Part shown: positions 41,551-52,495 of the stretch, in pieces
How positions within the stretch are numbered: position 1 is the first letter of the stretch
Layout: each line of letters begins with the position of its first letter
Assembly (NCBI GenBank): GCA_037975125.1
Contig: CM075853.1
Coordinates: forward strand, 39,269,113 to 39,333,112
DNA length: 64,000 nt
Direction: 5' to 3'
DNA from: Latrodectus hesperus
Lineage: Eukaryota > Arthropoda > Arachnida > Araneae > Theridiidae
Translations under genes and position numbers: made by a program
Notes under the pieces: model-generated
What the model saw: only the letters and a program-made list of their open reading frames with translations
The model's database searches: none
Told to the model about the DNA's origin: nothing

Positions 41551-42209
41551 TTTCAAGATTGGTATTTTAATAATTAACAGATTTTAATATAGTCAGTTAT
41601 TAGTAAATTTTTTTCAGTACCGTCATCAATAATTAATCAAATATTAAACTGAATTCCAGATTTTGGAAAATCAAGAAGCCCTTGATTCTTTTTTTTTTTA
41701 ATTCAATTTCAGTTATTTGTCCTATTCTTTAGCACAATCACCATAATTCTCTTGGCATGATTTTGTATTAGATAATATTTTGAAGACTTTTGCTCTCTCT
41801 CTTTTGTTTCTCAATACCCACATCTGAATACTTTAGATTGGAAATTTTATACTTTTTATTTGGGCAACTACAGAGTAAAACAATTTGATTAACACTCTTG
41901 GTATTTATGTATTAGCATTACCTCAGGAAATTTAGTACACACCAATATAGTGCAACAGGAATTGCATCTAGATATCATAAAGAAAGCAATAACAAGATTT
42001 TTACTCATGTAATTTATTTGAAAAATGTTTATAATATGGTGATTAATGGTAAAATTGGGAGCAGAGACACTAATATATAAGTATCACACCTTTCATTTAT
42101 ATTTCTTTTCTTGCAAGAATAATTCAAGCAAATTTTTTGAGCGAATCAAATTATCTACTTCTAAGTTGTAATTATTTCTTCATTTCTTTTTAATGCTTCA
42201 TATTTTGTT

Positions 42210-42213
42210 TATA

Positions 42214-42253
<40 letters not shown>
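42210..42253. repeat. (AT)n microsatellite
   Basis: About 20 AT units with one G interruption. Confidence 0.9.
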
Positions 42254-42254
<1 letters not shown>

Positions 42255-43104
42255 TATGAACTGTCTTATGTGCATAATATTGTTTTAAACAACAATGAAG
42301 AACAAAATTATTCCTTTTGCTTTGAATCGTAAGGGTAGAATAATATTAGTATTTGGAATATTGCTATATATTTTTTTATCTAAAATAAATTATAAAAAGT
42401 TTAAATTTACAATTTCAAATGTGTTTGCATTTGGAAGTTTTCATGCATTCCTTTGAATATCATTTTCCTTTTTTATGATAATAAATTATGTAATGTTGAT
42501 CTTTTTTACCTTTATTTTCATTATTAATCATATATTTAGGCTCTTGTAAATTTTTTAAGATGTAGATATTTATTCAATATAGCTTTGTAAGAGAAGCAAA
42601 TTTTTTTTATTGCTTACAAATTCACTCCAAAAAGGATTTTAGAACATTTGACACCTAATTTGGAAAATTTTCTATGCTAAAATTCCTATAATTTTAATAT
42701 TTCTTAAAAGTTTATGTATAGATCAATCATGTTGTCAAAGCTTACAACTTGCAATTATTTTTTTTAATTTACTAAACTATTTTTAATACCAGTTTATTTA
42801 CTTTATAAATTTTGTTTAGTAATAATAAATTGCTACTCTTATTGTCAAAACTGTTTATTTCTAATATTTTACTTGTGTCCAAATCTTTTGGCATTTATCT
42901 CCTATTCATTTAAATATTTTATATTATATCATTTAAATATTAAAGTAAAGAGAAATATGAAAATAATAAACGTAATTTTATCAAAAGTAAAGAGAAATTT
43001 CAATAACATAACAGAATCCAAGTAGGGATGTGAAAATAACAAAGTCAGAAGAGGTAAGTCATAGGCAAATGATTAATAAAACAAAAAAGAGCACTAAAAA
43101 TAGC

Positions 43105-43450
43105 TTTTTGCTCCATCTAATACACAGCTACATAGGCCTCCAAAAGGTCAAGCATGTTGTCAATAAGACTATCAATAATCTCCTGAGATATTCTTAGCTA
43201 ACCAAATTTACTGCAGCTGTCAACATATTTTAAAGTGCCTATAATGTTCTGTGAATCAAAAATCTGATGGCCCTCACAGATGCCCATAACACATGTAATA
43301 ACAGATCTGAGAGAGAGAAAAAAATGGCACAAGCTAGAAAAGGATATCCATTCCATTGAGACTGTTCAGAGACTAACAGACAATATGAGGACAAATATTA
43401 CCTTACTTGAGTAAAGTGCAAGAGCAAGCCTGAATACACTAGATATAACT
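43105..43450 (-). pseudogene. Decayed Tc1-like transposase, C-terminal part
   Basis: On the reverse strand, with frameshifts, a block like RPHIxxxSLNSLN (about 43360-43410) is followed by SDLLLHVLWASVR, matching the SPDLSPIEHVWDxxGR block of Tc1 transposases (about 43280-43320). It ends with ISQEIIDSLIDNM near 43150-43190, matching the terminal IPQExIxxLIxSM motif. The codon for the third catalytic Glu is lost. The copy may extend to about 43560, but that part is too eroded to place. Confidence 0.6.
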
Positions 43451-43789
43451 TGTGTTACATATTCTAATCTTAAAGTTCCAATAATAATCACAAAGGCTAT
43501 CCATTATCCAAATATAATGCCAATCCAAACTATAAAGCCCAACTATATAATCAACCAAATGAGTTACCCTTGAGAAGTAACTACTCAAGTTTATTTCTCC
43601 ATAACTAAAACTGAAATTCCTTTAAAAACAATAACTAATGCCATTTATTTCCTATAATAATAATATCAACACCATAAAAAACAAGCAGCTTTGTGTTGAA
43701 TGGTTAAAGAAACCCCAGTGACTAGACATATAAATCTGTAACATTTGGTTAATGTAGGAGACATTCCTCTTCTAATAATGGTAAGTATA

Positions 43790-44030
43790 TTTGAATGTTA
43801 CTTGCTTTAATGAATGTTATGAAACATTCACTTAATTTGCAATCTGAGCAGCATCTGATTTGTTGTTCACTTGCACTTTTTTCTACACAAGAACTAATTA
43901 GATTAGGATCTACTTTAAAATGGATTCTGTACCACTGCAAACATCCAAGCCTGAAGTGGGATTCAAACTCATGAACTCTTCAGCCAAAAGCCAGAGCACT
44001 GACCATTTGGCTACCAATTCAGTTATGCAT
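43790..44030 (-). repeat. tRNA-derived SINE-like element with a 72-base tRNA-like head
   Basis: Reverse-strand bases 44022 to 43951 are exactly 72 long and end in a complementary CTGAA/TTCAG pair like an acceptor stem. An A-box-like TAGCCAAATGG and a B-box-like GTTTGAATCCC are in the right order. The anticodon and T stems are broken, so it should not act as a tRNA. A body extends toward 43790 with unclear end. Forward and reverse open frames across it are accidental. Confidence 0.6.
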
Positions 44031-44109
44031 CTGGATGATCCTCTGCCTTTGATATATTTTCAGAACTGCTTTGTACCTATTGTGCCATATATAGCTGAAG
44101 TGTAGTCAT

Positions 44110-44607
44110 GTCACATTCAAGATAAATTTACATTCAACATATTGAAAACTAAGCTCAAACTTCTAAATATACTCTTGTTCTAAGGATCATAATCAACAAC
44201 GTTCAGCTCACTGATCTCTTATGCATTTTTCACCTTCTTCCAAAAAAGTTCAGTTACAACACTTTGTATTTGATATCATGTAAATAATGAGGCAACTGCT
44301 AGGTTTTATAACCAGAAACATAATCAGATGTAAATAATTTAATCTTTATATCTCTGACATACCAATTCTGCTATTTTTATATCACTACATGCTACAATAC
44401 TTATGTCACATCATTTATGGTATTGCAATTTTTATTTTTATGTATATATTAGAAAAATATGTATAAACAAAATTTCAGTAAAAATATTAATGATTTTAGA
44501 GAATGTTGGTGAAACACAAATGTTAAAAAAAATGGATCCAATATAATATAATGAATAAAATCAAATCTTTTAAGATTTTTAACTTTTTTATTTTTCTAAA
44601 TATATAA
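44110..44607. other. Intergenic AT-rich sequence downstream of PARS2
   Basis: No coding signal. On the reverse strand it holds the 3' UTR of the synthetase gene. Confidence 0.6.
44587..44592 (-). terminator. Candidate poly(A) signal of PARS2
   Basis: A reverse-strand AATAAA begins 15 bases past the stop codon. It is well placed but very close, and such hexamers are common in this AT-rich DNA. Confidence 0.3.
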
Positions 44608-45936
44608 TTATCTCAGATCATCAATATGAAATTGATTACCATATTTAAATAATTCTATTGCCTCTCTATGAGAGAGAAAAGTGGTTTTTTCATTATACAC
44701 ATCAATAATTTCTAATTTTGGAATATTTTCCAGTGAAGGCTTTCCAACTACAATAATGTATGGTATTCCTATTTCTGAACATTCTTGTACACGTTTACCA
44801 ATAGTAAGATTAATACGATCATCAATCAACACATTTCCTGATAAACTTTCAATACTGTTTAAACTTTGAGCTATGCTTTCTGCAAATGATCTAGCAGGTT
44901 CTTCTTTACTGTTTCTTTTTGGTGGAATAATTGATAACCGATATGGAACAATTGACAGGGGCCAGCGTAAAGCAGTATTAGTTGAAAAGTGTTCTAGGCT
45001 TGCAGCTAATATTCGTGTCACTCCAAGTCCAAAACAACTTACATAGAAATTTGATTTATTTTCTCCAGCATCAAATTTAGCATTGAAAGGTTCAGAATAT
45101 GTAGTACCTAGCATAAAAGCATGTCCTACTTCAATAGCATTACATCTTTCTAATGATAAATTACAATCAAGACAAGTATGCTTTTCTGTTCCAGTTAGCA
45201 GCTCAGTATTTATACCATTCTTGCAATTAGGACAAAATAATATAATGTCTTCACCGATATCAGACTTAAAATGGAATTCGTGTGATTTTTTCCCTCCAAT
45301 ATCTCCACTTGAGCCTTCAACTTTAATAGGATCAATACCAAGGTAAAGTTTGAACATTTTCTTATACAGATTACATATTAAATCATATGTAACAAGAGAA
45401 TTTTCATCAGAAGAATCAAAGGCATACATATCTTTCATTAAGAATTCCCTTCCTCGTAACAATCCCAGTTTCGGATTTAATTCATCCCTAAATTTTGTTG
45501 ATATTTGATATAATCGCAAAGGTAATGATTTATAAGAAATAGGATATTTTGAAAGTAAGTATGTTGCTACTTCTTCATGAGTTGGACCTAGACAATAAGA
45601 AGATGATGAACTATCTTGTAATTTGAATAAGCAATTCATTGAACTCCACCTTCCCGAAGTTTTCATCAATTGTTCAGGAATTAAAGCAGGAAAAAATACT
45701 TTTATTCCATCAGCTTCAGCCATCATGAGTTCAATTAAATTGGATAATTTTTCCACACTGCGTACAGCAAGAGGCATTAAAGCAAATATACCTGGGTGAA
45801 TATGCTTAATAAATCCATTACTAAGCATTAATTTTAAACTTTTGCAAGAGGATAAGACAGATTTTTCTTTCGGTATAGCCTCTGGAAAGCGAAGAGCACG
45901 AGACATTAAATGTGGTTTTGAAAATGACCGAAGCAT
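44608..45936 (-). CDS. PARS2: Prolyl-tRNA synthetase, mitochondrial (PARS2)
   Basis: A single uninterrupted frame of 442 residues encodes a class II synthetase that charges mitochondrial tRNA(Pro) with proline using ATP. Landmarks are CLGPTHEE (115-122) and motif 2, FRDELNPKLGLLRGREFLMK (149-168). Next come GDIGGKKSHEF (211-221) and two Cys pairs, CPNC and CLDC (235-258), resembling a zinc site also present in the human enzyme. Motif 3 is FGLGVTRILAAS (302-313). The anticodon-binding domain contains VLIDDR (369-374) and IPYIIVVGK (391-399). The N-terminus has several Arg/Lys and few acids, fitting a mitochondrial presequence; human PARS2 is about 475 residues, so length is normal. A second Met at residue 11 is an alternative start. 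There are no introns. The gene points toward Ih/HCN (convergent), about 16 kb away. Overlapping frames on the opposite strand are shadows. Confidence 0.96.
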   Translation of the reverse strand: MLRSFSKPHLMSRALRFPEAIPKEKSVLSSCKSLKLMLSNGFIKHIHPGIFALMPLAVRSVEKLSNLIELMMAEADGIKVFFPALIPEQLMKTSGRWSSMNCLFKLQDSSSSSYCLGPTHEEVATYLLSKYPISYKSLPLRLYQISTKFRDELNPKLGLLRGREFLMKDMYAFDSSDENSLVTYDLICNLYKKMFKLYLGIDPIKVEGSSGDIGGKKSHEFHFKSDIGEDIILFCPNCKNGINTELLTGTEKHTCLDCNLSLERCNAIEVGHAFMLGTTYSEPFNAKFDAGENKSNFYVSCFGLGVTRILAASLEHFSTNTALRWPLSIVPYRLSIIPPKRNSKEEPARSFAESIAQSLNSIESLSGNVLIDDRINLTIGKRVQECSEIGIPYIIVVGKPSLENIPKLEIIDVYNEKTTFLSHREAIELFKYGNQFHIDDLR

Positions 45937-46278
45937 TTTAATTAGCTTTTAACCATTAGATTTGATTAATGAAATTAATTTGTTTACAGTTGATTAAATT
46001 TTTCGAAGGCCAAACGTGATTATTTTTTTACTTTCCCTTTTATACAAAGATCTCAAAAACAGTTCATTTATTGTTAACTTATTCAAGATTATTACTGAAT
46101 TTCGTGGCCATAAAAGTATATAAAGAGCTAGAAGAAAATATAAATAATAGTAGGTGATTATATTTCTAATACAGTAAAAGTAGAAGAAATTATTTTATTG
46201 CCTTATTTGAAAATATGTAGGCACACGAATTTGAAATGTTTGTTTATACCAACCATCTGTGGTTTTTAACTTTTTACT
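45937..46278. other. Region upstream of PARS2
   Basis: It should contain the 5' UTR and promoter of the - strand synthetase gene. I see no TATA-like element that can be told apart from the AT-rich background. Confidence 0.4.
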
Positions 46279-46593
46279 AGAGATGGTCGTTATTTAATGG
46301 AGCTGTTATTTAAGAACCGTTATCAACTAATAATCGTTTATAATAAATAACGCGTTCTTCAAAAATCATGTTATTAAGATAACGCTTTATTCCCCCGTAA
46401 CTGCTGAAATCGTTCCTGTATTGGTAACCTCTTATTTTGTAACTTCTGGAACATTAAAGCTGTTCTCGTTCGTTGTTTTGTAACTTTAAAGTCGTTATCG
46501 TTGTTTCGCAATGGAATTTTAAAGTCGTTATTACGTTGTTTTGGCTTCTAACATTGACATCGAGTTTTCTCAGGAACATATTCCAAGCTTTCG
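46279..46593. repeat. Repeat-rich segment, possible end of a second hAT-like element
   Basis: It begins TAGAGATGGTCGTTATTTAA, which resembles a hAT terminal sequence. It contains recurring short motifs (AAAGTCGTTAT twice, many CGTTNTT), as seen in subterminal binding-site arrays. It is GC-richer than its surroundings and continues on the far side of the 4.8-kb insertion at 51407. No matching opposite end was found. Confidence 0.35.
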
Positions 46594-46601
46594 CTTGGCA
46601 C
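46594..46601. repeat. 8-bp target duplication, left copy (CTTGGCAC)
   Basis: Identical to 51399-51406; the two copies flank the hAT-like element directly. Confidence 0.85.
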
Positions 46602-49349
46602 TAGTGATGTAAAATTCCCGGGAATTTTGAAGCTTGGGAATTAACTCGGGAATTTTGGGAAAAAACCGGGAATTTTGGGGAACATTGGGAATTTTGAGGG
46701 AATAAACTCAGCCAATCATATTTCGTTTTAGAGATTCTTTTTTCGCATGTATATGAAGCGAAGTGAAGTAAAATTTGATATCTAAATAATTTTTAAACAA
46801 AGTGAAATTTTATTTTCTAAAATAAGCATTCATAAAAGCAGTGAAAAGCATAAAATATGAATATTAAAATTGTAAAAAATTTAGTATTGAAAAATTTCAA
46901 CCTAGGGGATATTTTTATATCGGTGTATGGCGAGATCTGTCGCTAAGATTGTTGGGAAGCCAATGTTTCTCACAAATATATATTTAATGAAACTATGAAA
47001 ATAAACTGAAAATTGTTATTTGATCAAAAATAATATTGTTTCATTGTAACAAATAGTGAATCTTTTCTTCATATCTATTTATACATTTTCAGTTCTTTTA
47101 GGTTGTAAGAGATTTATTATTTTTTGCGATCATTCTTTATATAGTAGATTTGTTTCTTATATATTCGAAATTACTTTATTTTAAAAATAAAAAATGATCT
47201 TTTTTAATTTTAATGTATTATTTTTCTTAAAAACAAATTATTTGAAAAAAGTAAGGAAGTACTTGATTTTTTCAGTCTTTGTAATAAACTGAAAATTGAT
47301 GATTTAAAAATAAATAATGGCAAGCAAATTGCTTTCACTTTTGTTTTGACTTCTAATTGACAAATTTTTAATTTATCAATGATACAAAACGATACCGTGT
47401 CATGTATTCTTCTCAACTGAATATGTGTAAATGGTGCACAAATTTAATTAATATGTAAATGAAAGTATGTGGTGAGGCGACATGTAAGTTGTGAACAAAA
47501 AAGAGCTCTTCCAGCGCGAATCATCATTTAAATAATATCTTGTAGGAATTAATGTGACAAAAAATGTGTAAAAAAATTTATATAAAAATTTTTTTATCCA
47601 CAAATGTAATCATGAATAAAAATACTTTTTCTTTTATTATAGTTAAAATATTTAAAATAATTATCTTTTATATTTTAAGATTAATTAACAAGTTTTAAGT
47701 ACAATATATATAATGCACACTTTAAATAAAACTATTTTTATTTCTTTTGCAAGGATCTGTTACATTAATTTACACAATTACAATATATCTACAGTTGAAT
47801 TATTCATTGAGTTTTTGAAAACAATTTTTTACAACATTAAAAATGATTTCAAAACAGTATGGTAGAATCAAAATCTCTTTAAACTATTATTCATCAATTC
47901 TAAATGATAAGACAGAAAATATGGGCGAATTAAAAAAATTATTGATAATCTGTCATTGAAAATACTTCCATTTTTCAGAATTTAGTACTAGAAATGGAAA
48001 TAACTTTACGATATTATGAAAATAATTTACGAAAGTCAAGCAATTGAATTCTGAAAAAAAGTGTTTCTTTTTTAACATTTTACACTCACATAATCTTGTA
48101 AAAAAATTTAAATTATTTTTTAATTCAACGCATCTTGCTTTTCATAAAAAGGCTGAAATCTGTTATTCTTTTCAAAAGAAGATTTTTGGTTAAAATACTA
48201 GCTCTAAAAATATTAATGCCAGTTTATAGAAAAATAATATACCTATTTTCTTATATCAATCTTGTTATAAAAACTTGAAAACTTATATTTTTAAGAGTTA
48301 GTTCAGCTTGAATTTTTACACACAAGATTAAAATTTGTACATAAGACAAAAATTTTAGGACAATTGAAAAATCTGTAATTTTGTGAATTTTTTATTTCCA
48401 ATTCAAAAACTTGAAGTAACCATAAGCAATTTGTTCAGAAAGGATTTTAAAAATTGTACAGATACATTTAGAAATCTGCACAATAAAAAAATCCCATCTA
48501 AATATGTTTCTACCTGTTACCTTGTGAAATAAAATTAGGTATTATTTCTCTGGTAGAAAATATCTAATATTTACAAATATAAAAATATTGCTTAATAAAT
48601 ACTGATTGATTTCTATGAATATAGTTGTTCAACATGACAACTGAAGTGGATATAACAAAAATTGTTGTAATAAATAATGTATAAAATTGAAGCTACCTAT
48701 TTTACTGTAACAACACTAATACTATATTTAAAACAACCAAATGACACTAAATATCATAAATAATAGTTTAAAAATAGTTTTTCAATGTTTATACTACTTC
48801 TTTCATGATGGAAAACCAACTTGATGCCCAGTGATATTAATCTGTCAAAACTTAAGCCTTTGTAATGCTGAAAAGTGAAAATCTTTGTAGCGAGGTATTA
48901 GAAACAATATCCTACCTCCTTTCTGGCTTCTTAAAACTAATTGCTCATTTTAAAATAGCAAGTTTCGAGCATATTAAATGCATTGTAAATTAATGCATGT
49001 AGGTCATAGAGATATGCTGTCAGAAGGAAGACTTGTGAACTTCAGCTCACTTTAAAAAATTTCAAATACATAGACGAAAAGTTTATTTTTTCTGGGATAA
49101 ATGTAAAATACAATGTAATTTAGAATTTATAAAAACTCTTATTTGAAGAAACATTTAACATATCACACATGAACATTATTATTTACAATCTCATATAAGT
49201 GTGTTAATACCAACCATCAACATTTTCCGTATAATAGTTGATAATTATAGTGAAATTACATAAGACACATTTTTGAATTGAGAAAAAATCTTGATTCATT
49301 AAGCCCCTGATTATGTTATGTGTGTATACACATTTAAAATTATGTAATC

Positions 49350-49352
<3 letters not shown>

Positions 49353-49439
<87 letters not shown>
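49353..49439. repeat. (AT)n microsatellite inside the hAT-like element
   Basis: About 43 AT units; the source of a spurious Tyr-Ile reverse-strand frame. Confidence 0.95.
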
Positions 49440-49440
<1 letters not shown>

Positions 49441-51296
49441 CATTTCTATATGACATAATCCTTTAACTAAGCAGAACTTTTAAAAGCACTTTTCAGCTCA
49501 CATAAATTAATCAAAATGAAATTGGTAAAAATTATGGTGAAAATCAAAAGTTTTGTCTATTATCTAGTTCATTTGAAATTATAATGTAACAAACACAAAA
49601 GCCATATCCAGGAAACTTGGAATATTTTATATACTATTATAAATACTATCCAACCAAGTTAAAATTTAACTTTTTCCAAATTATTGAAAAAAATCCTCAG
49701 AAATACCACCTAAAAGATGGAAAATAGATATCTCAAGATGTTGAAAAAGAGGAGATAGCAAATGCTAATAGCAGACAGGTTCTGCTAGCTACGATAAACA
49801 GGATTTAAAGGTTGTAACACTGATAAAGAAGTTTATTATATCAACACAAACTGGACCAATTTACATACATTTAATATAAGAAACACTTCATCAAAATTTC
49901 CAAGTAACTTCAAATTAATCAATTAGCACTTTTCAGCCACTATATATATTCAATAGCCACTATTTAACTTATAACTTTCAGTAAAAGCAAAATTATGATA
50001 TAAATCTCAACAAATCTAAAATTATAGGAACTAACATGCATATTCAAATTTTAAAAGGTCCATAATAATGAATGAAATTTAATATTCTTGTCATGTAACC
50101 CAACAAAATTACTGATTTGTTATATCATTAATAATCAATTAAATTAACTAGTAAAGAAATCCAACATGCTTATTTAAATCTAGTTATTCTATTTAATTCC
50201 TCACCAACATTTCCAATAATAAATAGCTTCATTTTAATGAGGAATGATATATAGTGCATTTTCCTGCTTCTTTATTACAAGCAAATAATTAGCAATTTTA
50301 AACACAGACATTTTTTATATGACAGTATTAAAGTTCAGATATTTTCCAAATCTCAAACACCAATTGTAAACTTTAATAAATATAACAGTTAAAAATTGGG
50401 AAAATGTTCTACTAATATTAATAAGAATCAGTATTTATTATAATCTATGAACAATCAGTTTTGTTACGAAGGTTTTTGCATTAGTATTCTCTAGAAAGTA
50501 TGTACATAACACTATGTAATAAATCCTATAGCAATTATATAAGCATTTATGAAGTATATCTATGCATAAAAAAACTTGCAAAAGAAAAAAAATATAATTA
50601 TCAGTATAGTTCACATCACTACTTTTGATGGCCAGAGAAAATGATTGTCTTTTTGTATACAATACGTATAAAATCTGATTCGAGATAAGCAGATATTTAA
50701 ACATCTGATTTAACCACCGAAAATAAAACCACAACAGTTAAAAATTACCTTTTAACTATTGCGGTTTTATTTAATGAATGTTTCAAACTATAGATGTACA
50801 TCCAGGCTATTACTTTTATCTAAATTGATCAAAAATAACTCCAGATATCTAATGAAAAACAAAATGAATATCTATATACACTAACGATTGACATTATAAA
50901 AACTTTTCGTATGCAATTTCAGAATCAGTAATCAATCTAATCTACTGCGTTTGATTTAACATTCAAGTTTACAAATAATAGTAGAATAATATTTTTCGAG
51001 GAATATATATGTGAAAGACAGCATATCTAAACGATTTTTCTGTCCAAAAATTTAATAAATACACATTCAAATAGTAAACATTACGAGTAACAATTACAAT
51101 GAACACAACTGAAACCCCTCCAATCTTTACAAAGAGCTGTCATCTTTTTCCAAATTTGTTTTGAGAAACTTCTATTGCCATAAATGAAAGTAGAAATCAT
51201 TAAAATTTATCTTTTTAAATATATTATGTGGTTTTAATAATTAAAAACTTATAAATTGTTAAGAAAATTCAAATTTTTCCACAATTTTTAAAATTT

Positions 51297-51383
51297 GGGA
51301 ATTTTCAAAATTCCCGGGAATTTTGAAAATTCCCATGGGAAAAAAACCCGGTTTATTCCCGGAAATAAACCGGGTTTTTTCCC
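51297..51383. repeat. Stacked palindromes at the right end of the hAT-like element
   Basis: Two adjacent 19-base palindromic units built from GGGAATTTT and AAAATTCCC lie at 51297-51334. They are followed by a near-perfect hairpin at 51337-51383 with AAACCCGGTTTATT and AATAAACCGGGTTT arms and a loop of about 6 bases. The GGGAATTTT motif recurs at the left end, so these are likely transposase-binding or structural ends. Confidence 0.75.
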
Positions 51384-51398
51384 ATCCTTACAACACTA

Positions 51399-51406
51399 CT
51401 TGGCAC
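51399..51406. repeat. 8-bp target duplication, right copy (CTTGGCAC)
   Basis: Identical to 46594-46601. Confidence 0.85.
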
Positions 51407-51800
51407 GTTGCGTTGTTTAGCAAGTAAGAATGTATACTTTTCGGTTCCTCAAGTTGATGCAGAAAAGTTAATTGAAAAGCGGATGAATAAATATATTTCA
51501 TTTTAAAAATATTAAAACATTTGTAAAAATGGGAATTTTTAGAAATACATTTTATGTTAATATTGTGGGAGCATTTTATTTATTTTCAGCCATTATTTAT
51601 TATAATTTTTTTATGAATTTTAGCGAAATTTTTATTAAGCTGATGAATTTTTTTTAGAAATTTGAAATTATGCTCGCATATCAAAGCAAGAGCGAAATAT
51701 TTAAAATTTAATATTAAATTTCGGGAGTTAATTTTTATATATTAAAAAGATTAAAGAAGAAGCTAACATACCATTCTATAAAATCTGGATCAAACTAATA

Positions 51801-51834
<34 letters not shown>

Positions 51835-51835
51835 A

Positions 51836-51926
<91 letters not shown>

Positions 51927-51959
51927 AATTTTGAAATTTACTTTAAGAATTTATATATA
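51407..51959. other. AT-rich sequence between the hAT-like element and the BEL/Pao LTR
   Basis: No gene seen. It resumes the segment interrupted by the hAT-like insertion and contains a compound microsatellite. Confidence 0.5.
51799..51923. repeat. Compound (TA)n-(GT)n-(TA)n microsatellite
   Basis: About 12 TA units, then about six GT units, then a further 40 or so TA units. Confidence 0.95.
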
Positions 51960-52235
51960 TTGTAAAAATAATTTTTGACACTTATATAATTTTTTATTTA
52001 TTGAGAAAGCATCATCATTGGTAAGATTTAAATAAATAATTCCGTCGATAATAACCAATAACAATATTTATTTAAGCACAATAGCTCGAATCAGAACGTG
52101 GACTATACCGCTACAAATACAATTCCAGTCCTTTCTCTTTCTGAATCAAGTTTTTCAGAGAGAAACAAGAGCGTAGGAGGTTGCCATAATTGGCGCACTT
52201 TATCGCCTTTTGAACAATTTTTCAAGGCGGCAACA
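51960..52235 (-). mobile_element. 3' LTR of the - strand BEL/Pao copy (approximate)
   Basis: On the reverse strand the LTR start TGTTGCCGCC (52235) follows directly after a purine-rich tract, CCACGGGGGCCGGGA (52236-52250), as expected of a polypurine tract. AATAAATATT-type poly(A) signals follow. The far end is set at a reverse-strand ACA near 51960 only by the TG...CA rule and is uncertain; a shorter LTR is possible. Confidence 0.5.
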
Positions 52236-52495
52236 TCCCGGCCCCCGTGGAATGGTTAACATTCAACAACCAATCAAACAATAGTAAAAATATGATTTAC
52301 ACAATTCTAAGCAATATTCTAACACAATAATAAACATTACATTGGTTTAGGTTCAGCAAATAATATTCATAATAAACACACAGGTTCAAGTACTAAATGG
52401 CAAAAACAATTATATTAATGCAATTAAACAATACAGAAAATAATAATGATAAATAATATTCAGAGACTACAATGCTATGATAGTACAATATAATT

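Larger units (their letters stand above)
28628..43100. other. 3' UTR of Ih/HCN, then long AT-rich stretch without a recognised gene
   Basis: The first 100-150 bases after the stop are still GC-richer and are likely 3' UTR. AATAAA-type sites occur, for example at 28993, but are too common here to assign one. Two weakly GC-richer patches, 29220-29620 and 31566-31790, have no match I can name. Everything else is AT-rich with short accidental frames, a tandem repeat near 41.45 kb and an AT tract near 42.2 kb. Confidence 0.6.
46602..51398. mobile_element. hAT-like DNA transposon, 4797 bp, no visible transposase
   Basis: The left end is TAGTGATGTAA and the reverse complement of the right end is TAGTGTTGTAA, matching at 10 of 11 positions. 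A perfect 8-bp duplication CTTGGCAC flanks both. An 8-bp duplication with TAGTGNTGTAA-type ends is the signature of the hAT superfamily. The left 80-90 bases repeat GGGAATTTTG-type motifs about six times; the right end holds stacked palindromes (51297-51383). The interior is AT-rich, with no BED finger, RNase H-like core or hAT dimerization motif readable in any frame; it includes a long AT microsatellite at 49353-49439. It is best read as a long non-autonomous or internally decayed element. It lies upstream of PARS2. Confidence 0.8.

Noticed and set aside
43951..44022. Functional tRNA gene on the - strand
   Set aside because: Length and boxes fit, but anticodon and T stems do not pair, so a SINE or pseudogene is more likely.
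46602..51398. hAT transposase gene inside the element
   Set aside because: The longest internal frames (47210-47416, 50438-50734, both reverse) have no BED finger, catalytic or dimerization motif.
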